A stretch of DNA of 64,000 nt from Bradysia coprophila (GCF_014529535.1 NW_023503616.1:1116001-1180000); one strand, 5' to 3'. Counted from the first letter of the stretch, positions 33,917-45,741 are shown. Numbers and translations are program-made. Notes: generated by a model from the sequence alone, not told the origin.

Positions 33917-35562
33917 ATGGATTTACTATGGAAAAAGACTTCAGATATTGCGGGATCGTCGTACGTGAATTTGTTCGAAAACGTAAAAATGGGTACAGCC
34001 AACCTCGAAGCAAGTATGGCGCCTGCATTACGAGGCATGTTTTCATATACTCACAAAGGTGATAAATCATCGGTAGATTTCCGTTCGGAAGGCAATCAAA
34101 AATTTCAACAGCAAAAATGGCTCGAAGCAATGGCTTTATACAATCGAAGTTTATGCTTTGCTGTGATCGGTTCGGATAACGTTTCTATGGCATTTGCAAA
34201 TCGTTCAGCATGTTTCTTTCATCTGAAGGAATACGAAAAATGTCTTATTGATATTGAATTGGCAGTGCAAGCGAACTATCCGTCACATTTGCTGCCAAAG
34301 CTGATCGAACGACGTGAAAATTGCTTAAAATCAATTCAAGCTGGTGAGGGTACGAAAACATTTGAGCCGGTGTTGAGTTATGAGTCAAGCGAAGTTTTAC
34401 CAGGATGTGCTGATGTTTTACAAATTCAAGCCAATGACCAATTGGGTCGATTCGTCACTGCAAATTGTTACATTCCGGCAGGAAAAACAGTTTTGGTTGA
34501 AGAAGCAATTCATGGGACGTCCAGGTGAAACTCGATATAGAAGATGTGCCGTTTGCTTAAAAACTGCCATGAACTTCATAGCCTGTCCGAAGTGCACAAA
34601 TGCCATGTTTTGCGACACAAACTGTGTTAACGCCAAAAATGTTCATGAGGTGGAATGCAAGTACATTTATGATGATACAAATAAACTGGAACTGCATTTA
34701 GAATTCATTGCACATTCGATATTTGTTGCACTAAGCATTTTTCCCGATGCTGAAAGCTTGATGGATTTTGTTCAGGAACGTGGTCAAAGAAAAATCAAAA
34801 CCAGTGCCTCAAACACTTGACGACGAAAAATCGAAATATCGAGCGTTTCTACAACTCAGTTTTTTCTTTACAACATCAACTTGGAAAGACTACTTGGAAT
34901 TGGCACGCGATTGGTATAACAATCTCATGTCACGCGATTTTATCATAGAACGGTTCAATACAGAGGAAAGAAAGGACTTTTTTATGCATTTGGTGTTACA
35001 TCATATCATGATCGCTTCAACCAATGCATACGTTCCAGCACCCGGGGACGCAAGATTGCTGTGCATAGCATCGTCTTACATCAATCACTCATGTGAGCCA
35101 AATGTATTCCGTGTCAATTACCAAAATCGTTTGGTTTTCATAACGACACGACCCATTCAAGCTGGCGAGCAGTTGTATATACGATATAATGAGTCGATAG
35201 ATGGTGAATCAGTATCTCGTCGCCAAAACCATTTTATGGAAAAGTATGGATTTCGATGCAAATGTGAAAGATGTGAGCCGGCAGTGCCGGGACGATTGAT
35301 CGATATGTACACGAAAGGTTTAGCAGCGCATCCGGACTATCAATTTGTATTGACTGAAATACAGCAAGAGCCAGGCTTGAACTTTGAAGATAATGCGAAA
35401 TTGATGTTGTTACATAGCAAATGCGTGGATTTGCTGAATCAATTTGGTGACGACCATTGGTTTCCAGTGCTCGGAAGTTTAACGTCAATTTTTTCGCAAA
35501 TTTTTAAGAAAATGCTACATCCACATGATGACAGTGTGGGCTTTAATTTTATTCGAAAATAA
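33917..35562 (+). pseudogene. SMYD4-like SET/MYND/TPR methyltransferase, two frameshifts
   Basis: An intronless locus of about 547 codons in three overlapping frames. Frame 1 (33917-34528): an N-terminal TPR region (FRSEGNQKFQQQKWLEAMAL, FANRSACFFHLKEYEKCLID) and the start of SET (LGRFVTANCYIPAGKTVLVE). Frame 2 (about 34510-34800): a MYND zinc finger (CAVC, CPKC, FCDTNC, HEVEC). Frame 3 (about 34790-35562): SET core with SYINHSCEPNVF and AGEQLYIRYNE, then post-SET FRCKCERCE. Each switch is a one-base shift (near 34505-34528 and 34775-34820), with no room for an intron. Family members are lysine methyltransferases or their relatives. A retro-copied pseudogene is my preferred reading; two assembly errors in a live gene are the alternative. 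AATAAA at 35583. Confidence 0.8.
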
Positions 35563-35880
35563 CAAATTTGAAATTAAATGGAAATAAAACGCTGAGAATT
35601 GAATTTCAAACTTTGACTAGTTTTAATCAATGCGCGTTCGAAATCTCAATAAATCGTCCCGTAGTTCGGTATATATTTGAATAGTTGATCGACAGCTAGG
35701 TCTCACTGGCCTCACCCCCGTGTGTTTCCATGAATTCTACTTTTTTCTGTTCACTTTTCTTCAATCCATTCATTTCTAGTTCAGTTTATCTTTTGATCGA
35801 GAATGTATGGAATTGTACAGCTTAGTGAAAAATCTGAGAGTGCATTCGATTGCCATAACTTAACACTATTTTGCTAACTA

Positions 35881-35992
35881 GTTAGTAAATGGGCTTGTTT
35901 TGCGCACAAGATGTGTTGCCGAACTCGCTTCGCTCGTATCGGCAATCTCACATCTAGTGCGCAAAACACTCCCATTTACTACCTTATTATGA
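35881..35992. repeat. ~110-bp hairpin with CGCTTCGCTCG centre
   Basis: TTAGTAAATGGG ... TTTTGCGCACAAGATGTG ... GCCGAACTCGCTTCGCTCG folds onto the right arm (CACATCTAGTGCGCAAAACA, CCCATTTACTAC). Arms match at most positions. Confidence 0.85.
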
Positions 35993-36170
35993 AAATAGCT
36001 ATTTTTCAACTTATAGTAGATAAAGAAAATTTTTAGCATATGACGCTAGCAGGTGAGGAGTGGATAAACGGGAATTCCGTTCAAATGGTCTTTATTTAAA
36101 GTTTTTTGTTTGTTCCTTTTTCAGTTATTTTGGGATTTTTTTCTGTTTTTACAGTTTTTCCTAGTCTTTC
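35993..36170. other. Spacer between two hairpins
   Basis: No supported feature. Confidence 0.4.
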
Positions 36171-36363
36171 CAGTGAAATTTCAGCATGAATTTGCTTCAG
36201 CTGTTTTTCAGCTGATCCACACATACAATAAAAACTTTTGACGCTTGTCTATACGGCCTGCTACACGCATGCGCGTGGTAGTGGTAAAACCGTATATAAA
36301 GACGTAAAACAGTTTTGATTGTTGCGTGGATCAGCTGAAGCAAATCATGCTAAAATTTCACTG
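36171..36363. repeat. 193-bp foldback centred on GCATGCGCGT
   Basis: Ends CAGTGAAATTT/AAATTTCACTG, then GCTTCAGCTG and GATCCACAC-type blocks in both arms, meeting at ACGCATGCGCGT (about 36268). One arm carries an extra TTTTTCAGCTG. Confidence 0.85.
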
Positions 36364-36446
36364 CCTCTGATTGTATTTCGCTTTTTGTTTTTCTTCGTTT
36401 CTATTTCTCGGAATAATTCGGAATTTATTCCGAAAAAAAAGCGAGC

Positions 36447-36566
36447 CAACGCACTTCAAGCAAAAGTGATCATAGTGGTCAGCTGCAGAAAGTATTCTAT
36501 TTTACATGGCACATGGTCACGTTTCAGTACCCTATATAGAGTACCACTCATGCTTGAATTGCGTTG
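36447..36566. mobile_element. hAT-like MITE, CAACGCACTTCAAGCA family, copy 2
   Basis: CAACGCACTTCAAGCA and complement of TGCTTGAATTGCGTTG at the ends. GCGAGC on both flanks. The internal AAAGTGATCATAGT and GTTTCAGTACACTAT-type blocks match the copy at 12021-12161. Confidence 0.85.
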
Positions 36567-36992
36567 TGCGAGCAAACGATGGGAATTCTGAGGTGTAGTT
36601 CGAAGATGAACTATAACGGAGATCGTAACAATATGCCGTAGAGAATATATGTCCCATCGCTTTATAGCACGACAACTTTGCTAGACAGATCATTTTGTAA
36701 TATTTTTGTAAAAAATCTATTGAGAGAATCAGTCAGTCTATGATCCTGACCCACAAAAAAAGCAGGACCTAGTTATTGCAATTTATTTTATTAAGCAAAC
36801 ACGGCTTGGTACATCATGTAACTAATACATTTCATCCAAATATCGGTTCCTAGTTTGCACAAGTAATATCCTTTTTGAAGGTATCACCTAATGTTCAATT
36901 TTTTTAAATTAATTCGATTTGACATATTTTATGCAATTCAGTGATGATATTTGTAACTTACGCCACCTGTGTGCAATGTCGTATAAACGCAT

Positions 36993-37052
36993 TTTATCGC
37001 ACTAGTGCGATAAAGGATTTGCAATGGGTTTTATCGCACTAGTGCGATAAAA
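36993..37052. repeat. Two identical 22-bp perfect palindromes, 15 bp apart
   Basis: TTTATCGCAC-TAGTGCGATAAA occurs at 36993-37014 and 37030-37051 (the second extended to 24 bp). Each is fully self-complementary around ACTAGT. It could be a protein-binding site pair or the ends of a tiny element; no flanking gene explains it. Confidence 0.9.
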
Positions 37053-39610
37053 GCCACGTGACACTGAAGACACACTAAGATTATTTTAAGTATGTATGCT
37101 AGTTTATTCATTGTATAAAACGTTGTTACATAAATAACTATTTTAACTATAATACGAACACGTTAGCCGAGGGCGAAACTATTTACTTTAGCCTTTTTTT
37201 TAAATAACTTTTTAAATCTTACAGTATTTCAGTATGATCCCAAAATGTACCAAAACGTTTTACTGAAAATGAATGTGAGAAAATTCTTTAACTTTTCATA
37301 CCAATAACTCAACATATGCAGTATAAAACATTTAAAATTTGGATCACGTTCACCATCCATTCCACAGGTCGATCCACAAACGAATTGACATATATCCGAG
37401 CACGTGCCGAGTATTTAAAATGAAAATAATGTCTAAAGATAAAAATTCATTGAAATCAATAGCCGTTTATTTGGAAATCGTTGCTCATGCGGTACGTTCT
37501 GGTATACAGCAGTGGAAACAGGTTTTCAATCAGGTTTTCGTTGTTTAACACCAATAACACAATAAAGGGAGTAAAGATTTTCATTCAATTCAGACGTGGA
37601 CGTTAGGTAAACGTGCGAATAAAATATGTGTAGAACGGAAAATGGGGGTCGGAAAATTCAATAAAATTTGACAAATTATGGGAAATGATTCGATTCACTT
37701 GGTAATGTTTTAACTTGAACTTTAATATAGAAGAAAAATTTGATAAATAGCTCAACGACTGTAAAGATAAATAAATATGACCAAAACTGCCTTCATGTTT
37801 CCCGAACATAAAAGCTATTTTTCATGGATTACATCATACATCCTCATCACCTGCATACGCCAACTCATTTTTCTAATATTAATTCCCGGGAGCACAAATT
37901 TCTGTGCGGTATAGATTCACATATATTCATCCTGCATCACCTTTGCTCCCGACCAACCATTATTTTTAAAAAAGATAAATGAATTTTGTGGTAAATAAAA
38001 CTATACCGCACAAGAGATTACACTTGACAACAATGGTGTTATATGTGTCACGTGAAAATTTACAAAGAGAAATGTTTCCAGATAGGGTGATGTGAATGAT
38101 TATCATGTTGGTTGAGTTAGAGATGCTGGTCAAAGAAAATGTGTTTTGAGATACATGGAGTAGTAAAGTAAAGCGACACAGTGTGTTAAGTGAATTAGTG
38201 AGGGTTAGGATTAAGTAATAAAAATCCAATTAAAATAGAATGTGGTGTTACCCGGTAGCAGTTAGTATATTGAATAATATTTGGTGAAGCTTTAAGCTAA
38301 ACAAAATCAGTGATTCAGAATTCTGATTGTCAAAAATGATTAAGTGACATAGCAATCTCGGGTGTGTCGTTCGGGAGTGCATTGAAATCTATTTCATCGT
38401 GAAAGTCTTTAGCCATAAAATGATTTTATTATTCATCTCGTAAAAATAGCAATTTGAATGTACGAACACGGTCTCACATAAACTCTTCATACATTCAAAG
38501 GGTCTGGCACTTTCAATATCTTAAGTTCATTGTAGAGCAATGTCTACCATATAATAGTCACATATATCGTCAATGTATATAAGTTAAATGAAATAGAAAA
38601 ATAGGAAAAATAAAATATCCGGTTCCTATTCAAGAAATGGGGTGTCGGATATAGCTAACATACAATATGATTAGCACTTTACATCTACGAAGAAAGATTT
38701 ACAAAAAAAGGTAAAATTTGAAATAAATCCTGAATAATTCACAATTTTCCTTCGTCGTCAATTGCATTAGCATTTGAAAGGATGTTTCTTTCAGCCATTT
38801 CATTTTTTTTATTTTATTTTTAAATTCAGTAGAATATTGGATTAGACACCAAAAGATTTAAGGGAAGGTCGAAATATTCAACGTTTATTAATATTTCATT
38901 TTTGAATTATTGAACAGCGCGCCGTTATAAATAGGTTAAAATTTTATAAAGGTCGAAACGTCTGGGGAACATTAAATTCATTAACATCCGCTCAAAAGTG
39001 TCTAAAAGTTTTATTTAATTCAAACTTTGCCTATCCCTCACGCAAAGCGAAAAAAAAACTTTTGCAATCAATTCCTCCAAAAATAAAATCTCTACTTCAT
39101 TATGTATTATATCATTACGAAGAAGCAGTCACTCGACAATAGCTGTTCTCAATGTTCATTGATTCTTCTTAAATATTTATGAGCCGCCACAGAACAAAAG
39201 CAATTTGTTTGAAAATACTTATCCATTTTTTGTGTGTGTATAAGAGTGCTGTTTTCACCCAGTCCCTTCACTCTTCCATTGGCCTCACAGCACAACAACA
39301 ATAACATTTAAGCAAAACGAATGATAGAAATGGCATTTACCCCTACAGTATTTTCCCGAAGACGTTTAGCTTTATTGAATGGCGAAAAGGCTACGTGGAC
39401 ATCGAATACAGAGTCCCCCCTTTCATAGACAACTATACACATAAAATGAAGAATACGCACAATAAGTATACTTCAATATTATATCATGGTTGACTGATAC
39501 AAATCATGTATTTATGGGTGTCTATTGAATTATTACGAGGTTTTTTTCCAATGAATCGGAAAAGAGGAAAATATATTAAAGAACGCTCTTATCGTGTAGT
39601 TATACTATGA
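37053..39610. other. Intergenic, no gene recognised
   Basis: AT-rich. Short frames at 37339-37548 and 37966-38229 lack support. Confidence 0.4.
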
Positions 39611-39618
39611 ATGATTAA

Positions 39619-39841
39619 TTATTTGCTAGGATTTGGTCGATTATTTTGCTGTTTATTGCTGTCGGTAGAGAGTAGCAGCTTTTGAAAGTTGATTTGTGCA
39701 GAAGATACACTCTTTAACTTAAGTGATGTACTTTTGTGGAGGCTGTCTTGAAAATTCAATAGACGATAGGATGCAGAGTTATGTGATACTGCTGGATTTG
39801 AGTGCAATATTTCTTGAATGAAATCTTTTACTTCATTTGTT
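39619..39841 (-). CDS. Possible terminal exon of an unidentified gene
   Basis: On the minus strand a good acceptor (TTTTTTTATAG ending 39842) is followed by a 73-codon open frame: NEVKDFIQEILHSNP ... SSAQINFQKLLLST ... NNRPNPSK, then TAA. The start shown by an in-frame CTG/ATG search is inside this exon. The composition looks protein-like (Ser/Asn/Lys with balanced hydrophobics) and not like the surrounding AT-rich noise. No upstream exon could be linked, since repeats occupy 39998-41480. Family unknown; it may be chance. Confidence 0.3.
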
Positions 39842-40152
39842 CTATAAAAAAATCAACAGATATTAAACACTGAACACCTCCGAATTCATGTATGCATTTT
39901 TAGTCCTCGAAAATAAAACATGAAAAACAAACACAACAAAAATGTTTAAAAAGACAATTTTCGCAATCACGCATAAACAATCTTTTACTTCATTAGTTTT
40001 ATCTTCCATGTGTGACTATTTCATACATTACTCGTTTCTGTATATAAACTCTAAGACATACGTTAATTCTGGTTTTCTAGGGATATAATTCTATTATTAC
40101 TCTTCTAGGGTAAATTTTATTTCCGTTTTTTTTTATTTTGAAGAAAAAAACC

Positions 40153-40227
40153 AGTGACCCGACGGAGATTCGAACACGGAACCTCCGACTTATGAACAAA
40201 CTACGCTAACCATTTGACCACAGAGTC
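40153..40227 (-). ncRNA. tRNA-like SINE head 1
   Basis: The minus strand reads TGGTCAAATGGTTAGCG (A-box-like) then GTGTTCGAATCTCCG (B-box-like) at tRNA spacing. The acceptor ends do not pair, so it is a tRNA-derived pol III promoter and not a functional tRNA. Confidence 0.6.
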
Positions 40228-40644
40228 TTCGGGTATATCAGATATACATACCCTCATGATTGTCTTATGCCGCATTGTACGACTCAATTTATAAAGTATA
40301 TAAGCAACATGTACTGCAAAATGTGTCGCGTGTATGTGTGAATGCCATGTTGGAATTCGTTTAGAGCGAAAAATAATCAAATTTTGATGAAACGGATACT
40401 CTTCATTCAAAAATTTCTTCTTTTTTTGTTTTATCTCAAGATTTCTGTAAATTATTTAGTGTTCCGATTGAACTTATCTGCCGAGAAATATGCCATCGCA
40501 AATGTGGTGTAAAAATGTGTAAAAAAGCGTAGGGTCTCAGTGCTCAGCAGAAATTCGTACGAATGAAAATCAACTTACGATAAAGAGATGAGCATAGTTT
40601 ATTTGCAATTTATTTTAATAAAATGAATAAAAAAAAAAAATGTT

Positions 40645-40713
40645 TGGTGCGGGAAGAGAACTCACGACCTCAGGCATAAAAAGTTCACGCTCTAGCCAAT
40701 TCGGCCACTGAGA
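40645..40713 (-). ncRNA. tRNA-like SINE head 2
   Basis: Minus strand: TGGCCGAATTGGCTAGAGCG (A box), then GGTCGTGAGTTCTCTTCC (B box region). Closely matches head 3. Confidence 0.6.
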
Positions 40714-41114
40714 TTGATGATTCCACTTAGTTTTGTTGTCATGAAACCCCACATGTATGTAGAACATAAAAGCAATGAACATAGATGCTCGCATAGATGT
40801 GTTAGTAAGTCTGTCGCAGGTAGTCCGATCAATTTAAAATATGCACGACAAAATGTCGCGTGTGTATGTTTAGAACGAAAAATAATCAAATTTTGACTAA
40901 ACGGATTCTCGTTATTCAAAATTACGTTGTTTAGTGTTTTATATCAGGATTTCTGTAACGTTATTAGTTTTTCAATTGTACAAATATCTGCCGAGAAATG
41001 TGTCATTGCAAATCAATATGACAAAAAGGCTAAGGTCTCGGTTTACAGCAGATATTCATTCGATTGAAAATCTACCTACGATAGAAGATTGAAAAAAAAA
41101 ACAAACAAATGTTC

Positions 41115-41183
41115 GTTGTGAGAATAGAACTCACGATCATGTGCATAAAATTGACGCGCTCTAGCCGATTCGGCCACCGAGAC
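41115..41183 (-). ncRNA. tRNA-like SINE head 3
   Basis: Minus strand: TGGCCGAATCGGCTAGAGCG (A box), then GATCGTGAGTTCTATTCTC (B box region). No complete cloverleaf. Confidence 0.6.
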
Positions 41184-41352
41184 TTACGATTACGTCTCGA
41201 TGTTGCCATGATTTTGCTTGATTGTCACACATGATGCTTGTGTACTAGATACACCAAATATTTCAGTGGTGTTTGTGTTTGTATGTCATCGAGTTTATAT
41301 ACAGAAACGCTGAATGTATGAAATAGTCACACATGGAAGATAAAGCATTGTA

Positions 41353-41480
41353 TTGGTAGGCGAGAAAAATTCTCGAATCACTTCTTATGTACATATTGTA
41401 TACACACGCGTTCGCTACGCTCACTTGTTATATACAATATGTACATACGAAGTAATTCTCGAATTTGTCTCGCCTACCAA
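41353..41480. repeat. 128-bp near-perfect hairpin
   Basis: TTGGTAGGCGAGAAAAATTC ... TATGTACATATTGTATA ... CGCGTTCGCTACGC at the centre ... TATACAATATGTACATA ... GTCTCGCCTACCAA. It directly abuts the 39998-41344 block. Confidence 0.88.
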
Positions 41481-44400
41481 TAAAGTACTATTAGCATTAC
41501 ATTTCACTAAACGTGACTACAGATTTTGTCGTCGTTATCAATAACAGATTGGATAGACGTTGGTATACGCCAGGTGTACCTTGGTGTTCGTCTTATACAA
41601 TGCAGGGACGAATCCAGAACATTTTTTTACCTGTGCGTTGAAATTTAAAACTGTTTTGACCCGGGCGGTTTTTGAACGGCCTCGACGACTGATGGATCAG
41701 GGCCTGATGCTTAAAAACAAACTTACATTGAGTGAAGTTTAGGATCACATAACAACTGAAAAACACGAGTTCTTCCTAGTTCAATTATTTCTTATCAAAC
41801 GTTGTAACAAAACAACGCTGCCCTGCCATTACATAAATCATTTCTGTATAAATGTGGTCATTATTACTATACGATGGAAAAACTTTTTTTTATTATAAAT
41901 GTTTTCGACAGACTGTCGAAATGCTCCGATTATTTTTTATTGATTTATTCAATTGTTTTGCAGTCATTATTTTCACATCACAACAGAAAGGGATCTGAAA
42001 CGATGCAGTAAAAGGAAGAATAGAACGATTCGACAAACAAAAAATATGAATCATTGATATTCATTACAGAAATTGATTTGTTTCCATCGATGACCATTCA
42101 TTCTTTTATCGTATTATGAAAAATGTACTTTTAAGTGGACGACAGAACGGGGGAAATAAAACATTTCATTTTGTTTTATGTAATACGAAATTCGAAATGA
42201 AATTGAATTATTTAACGCAAGAAAGTGTAAACATATAAAAATACAATCAACTTTAATACGAAAACAAATAAATAAAAATACATTTAATATTCACTCATTC
42301 GGAGAAAAAAATTTGTTTGGAAATAGAAGCAAAAAATCATCTTATTTTCTCGTAAAATTAAAAATTCATGATTTTCATCCTCCTTCTTCAGCAGCAAAGG
42401 AAGAACAAAAAAAAAGAAACTGGAAACTGAAAACAGGAAAGACAAAAAATATAATTTTTCATCAAACTTTCACAATATAGAATGGGAAACTTCTGTTCTG
42501 TTCTGTTTTCAGGATTCGAAGTGGCGTTGGATTGGTTGAAGTTACTTCATTCTAAAACTCACTTTGTATATATATAATATATGACTGTGTGAGAGAATCG
42601 GAACATGTTCGTGTTTAATGTGTTTTTCAAGTACCGTTCAACTTTTGATATTCAAAAGTTCATGCACAACTTACAAATAATTTTTGTTTAAATAAAATTG
42701 TCTGGTACTGCTTTTTGTGTCCGTTGAAATTTATTTGTTTGACTGGATTCGTAAATATTTCGTTCAGACAAAACGGTCGAATAATTATTTAAACTAAAAT
42801 ATTGTTTTCACTGGTTATCTGAACCTTAATTTAGCTCTACACATATTAGTTGCTGAAAAAGGCAGAAATAAGTCAGTCACAATAAAACAAAAATGAATTT
42901 TTGAAATGGAACGCGTACAGTATGTAGATATTTTCTTGAATTTTCGCAGATTGTAGTGAATAGATAGGGTAACGACGCCGGATACTAGCCTACCAAATCT
43001 ATTTTTCTGGGGCTAGTAACTGATACATTGTTTCTAATGGTAAGAACTGAGGGGGCTCGTAACTGAAACTTTGTTTCTTATGGTAAGAAGAGACTCGTAA
43101 CCGGTGCCGTTATCCTCTTTGCATCATTTGAAGGGAAACCGCGAAATTGCAGTATAAGGGTGAACTCGTATACATAGAGAATAATTTCGACTTTGTCTTG
43201 ACGAAGACGTATTCGAGAAAATCTCCAAAAACATGGAATTAAAGAATAGTACATTACTATACCAGTGAAGTCGGGCTGAAGCCCTCGCATACTTTTACTC
43301 ATCTGGATACGAGATATCAAATTACTTCACGTTTCACGTTATAACGTTTTACTTTACGAGCGAGGGAAAAGGTTTTCACTAGTGAGGGAATGGCCATTTT
43401 AACCGACATTTTTTTAGGTTTTTTCGCTTGTTGTTGCTTGCTAAGACAGACATGCTTATTACTATTTCATATGTGCGAAGCGAGGTGTTCTCCTTGAAAC
43501 AAAAACCTTTTGCTAAACCATTTTTCAACTCAAAAACAAGGATGATAGTTCGGAGGAGAAAATGTCTATTTTCTACACTGTCAAAACAACACGGATGAAA
43601 ATAGAAATTTTCTCGTCGGATCTGGCATCAGCGAAAAAATATAATTTTCTCGTGGTCTCTTGAGTGGAGAAAATAAGGTTAATCACACCTCACATATTAA
43701 AATACTTCATCATCACTCCATTGCATTTTTGTAGCAAAGTAACGAGTAAAGACAAGAAGTAATGATTAATTTAGGATATGCGTTTTCTTCCCATCCTAAA
43801 GATGTGTTAAAAAAATATTGAACTTGTGTAAGTTATCTTCGAATGGCTTCAGTTCTATTTAAAATTATAAAGTTTATTTTCTGAAGACGCAGCAGAATAT
43901 AACTCATTTCCTCTATATATTTCAAGATAATTTCGAATTCTGGCGACACTTTGTAACAACAATATTGGCTATAAATCACAGATTACCCCTCATCGAAAAA
44001 GTAATGTCAAAACTTTTCATCCGTATAGAAAGCGAAAAAAAACTCTCGATAGAAGATATCAGCTAAAGTTTTTGTGGTCAATAGTCTAGAAAATAATTTC
44101 AATGAAAATAGCAGACGAAATGAAGAATTATTTATTCGAAATCAATATTCAAATTTCCTTCTGTAAAAGCCTAACTTTTCTTTCAAAAACCATATCGAAA
44201 ATGACTCAGTGAATCACGAACTTTGACTGCGTGATATAAAATATTCATTCAGATTAAAGATTATGCATTATATACCCGTTCTACCTCAAGTAATGCTTTT
44301 AACGGTTGCGAATTATTATTTGCAAACACAGTCAAGTCGAAAGGAGATAATGTGTGCACTGATGTGTCCTCGAATAAAGATTATATGTTTATGCATCCAT

Positions 44401-44600
44401 GAACCATAATATTTCCCTAATGGAATTTCATGAACACGAGAAATATATAGGCAAATAAAATGTATGCGGTGTGATAAGAGCGGCGAGATTGATTTGCAGA
44501 CATTATTTCATTGTATTAACAACGAGTTTAGCTGAATATTGAATGAATTCAAAAGTTAGTTCATACAATTTTGTTCATCCAGTGGTTATATGTTTTGTAT
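41481..44600. other. Intergenic, no gene recognised
   Basis: No domain-bearing frame. Contains the short tandem repeat at 43008-43099. Confidence 0.45.
43008..43099. repeat. Imperfect tandem repeat, ~46-bp unit
   Basis: GGGGCTAGTAACTGA ... TTGTTTCTAATGGTAAGAA is followed by GGGGCTCGTAACTGA ... TTGTTTCTTATGGTAAGAA, with a third partial (GACTCGTAACCG). Confidence 0.8.
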
Positions 44601-44900
44601 TTCAAAAAATCACTTTTCGCAACAAGTGACGAAAAGTAGGACTTCCCGTTGCCTTTATTGCAAAAAACGTTGTATAATATAGTAATTTATGGAAAAAGTT
44701 GCGAAAAGTGGTCACGTAGTGTGACAAAAACTGCAACTTTCGCAACGTGTTGCACACAACGTTTTCTGCAACCAGATGCGAAAATAACTATTTCGCAACT
44801 GTTTGAAGAAAACGTTGTATGCAACGCGTTGAGGAATTGTGTGTTTGACAAAAAAAAAACACTTTTTCAACTTGCTTCATAAACTATGCCCCACATTTTG
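44600..44900. repeat. Repeat rich in TTGCGAAA/CGCAAC motifs
   Basis: TTCGCAACAAGTGACGAAAAGTA at about 44615 recurs at about 45567-45590. The stretch carries many CGCAAC/GTTGCG words in both orientations, including AAACGTTGTATRCAACG-type blocks. Boundaries unclear. Confidence 0.5.
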
Positions 44901-45630
44901 GGTGAGTCAGATACCTTGATTGTCCTGAGGAGAACTGTCCTGTTTCCTGAGGAGAACACACAACGAAATCTTCGAAAAATTGCTCCACAACCAATACTTT
45001 TGTTTATTGCTGAGGAATAGTTTTGCCTATCACTAAACAATAATTTTGCAGCTAAAAATTGATCCAAAAAGTTGGCATATGTTTTCAATAAAACTTAAAC
45101 TCGTGTGAATTGCGGCCCTCGCTTCGCTCTGGTCGTAAACTTCACACTCGTTAATTTTTGTTCTATTTATTCGCTTTTGTTAACAAAGCAAAATTACATA
45201 AGAATAATACTGTTGAAATCGATTCAAAAATTTGTTTAGCTAGATCGGTAGACAAACATAATCTATCTAGAAACCTAACCTCAGAAATTCCATCCTCCAC
45301 CAAACAATTTTTTTTAATCGGTTGAGCTTTGCTCCAGTTACCGTGTTAACAAAGAGCAGAAAAGTCTTCTTCTGAGAACTACTACCAGATGGTTGGACCG
45401 ATACCACCCATTCTTGAACTTGACCTGATGATTTTAATAGTTCGAATAAAAAAAAAGTTTTTGAAAGCCCGTTGATCACATTTCAAGGGAACTACTGTTA
45501 TCACTCGGGTGCAACGCAAAATGGAGCAAGTTTCATTTTTCGTGATCGAGTTGAAAAGTAGTTATTTTTGCAACAAGTGACGAAAAGTAAAACTTCAGTT
45601 GTCTTCTTTGAAAAAAACGTAATATGCAAC

Positions 45631-45741
45631 TCGATGATAAATGATTCTTCAGGCACACGATGTGTATTGTCACGCTCGGCCTATGGCATAAATAACTGTG
45701 ACAATACACATTGTGTGCCCAAAAAAGCATTTATTACCGAA
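45631..45741. repeat. ~110-bp imperfect hairpin
   Basis: GGCACACGATGTGTATTGTCAC pairs with GTGACAATACACATTGTGTG-CC; the outer GATAAATG/CATTTATT blocks extend the stem. Confidence 0.8.

Larger units (their letters stand above)
39998..41344. mobile_element. TIR-bounded 1.35-kb block with three tRNA-like heads
   Basis: About 54-bp inverted termini (TATCTTCCATGTGTGACTAT, TTCATACATT, TCTGTATATAAACTC) lie at 39998-40051 and 41291-41344. Between them, 40370-40715 and 40870-41185 are direct repeats (TTCTCGGCAGATA, TTGATTATTTTTCG-type complement), each headed on the minus strand by a tRNA-like sequence; a third head is at 40153-40227. The structure suggests tandem tRNA-derived SINEs captured inside a DNA transposon, or a composite SINE array. 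Confidence 0.65.

Noticed and set aside
34500..34545. An intron explaining the first SMYD4-like frame change
   Set aside because: Only about 16 bp separates the nearest GT and AG candidates, too short for an insect intron.
40153..41183. Three functional tRNA genes
   Set aside because: A and B boxes are present but acceptor stems do not pair and anticodon arms are poor; better explained as tRNA-derived SINE heads.
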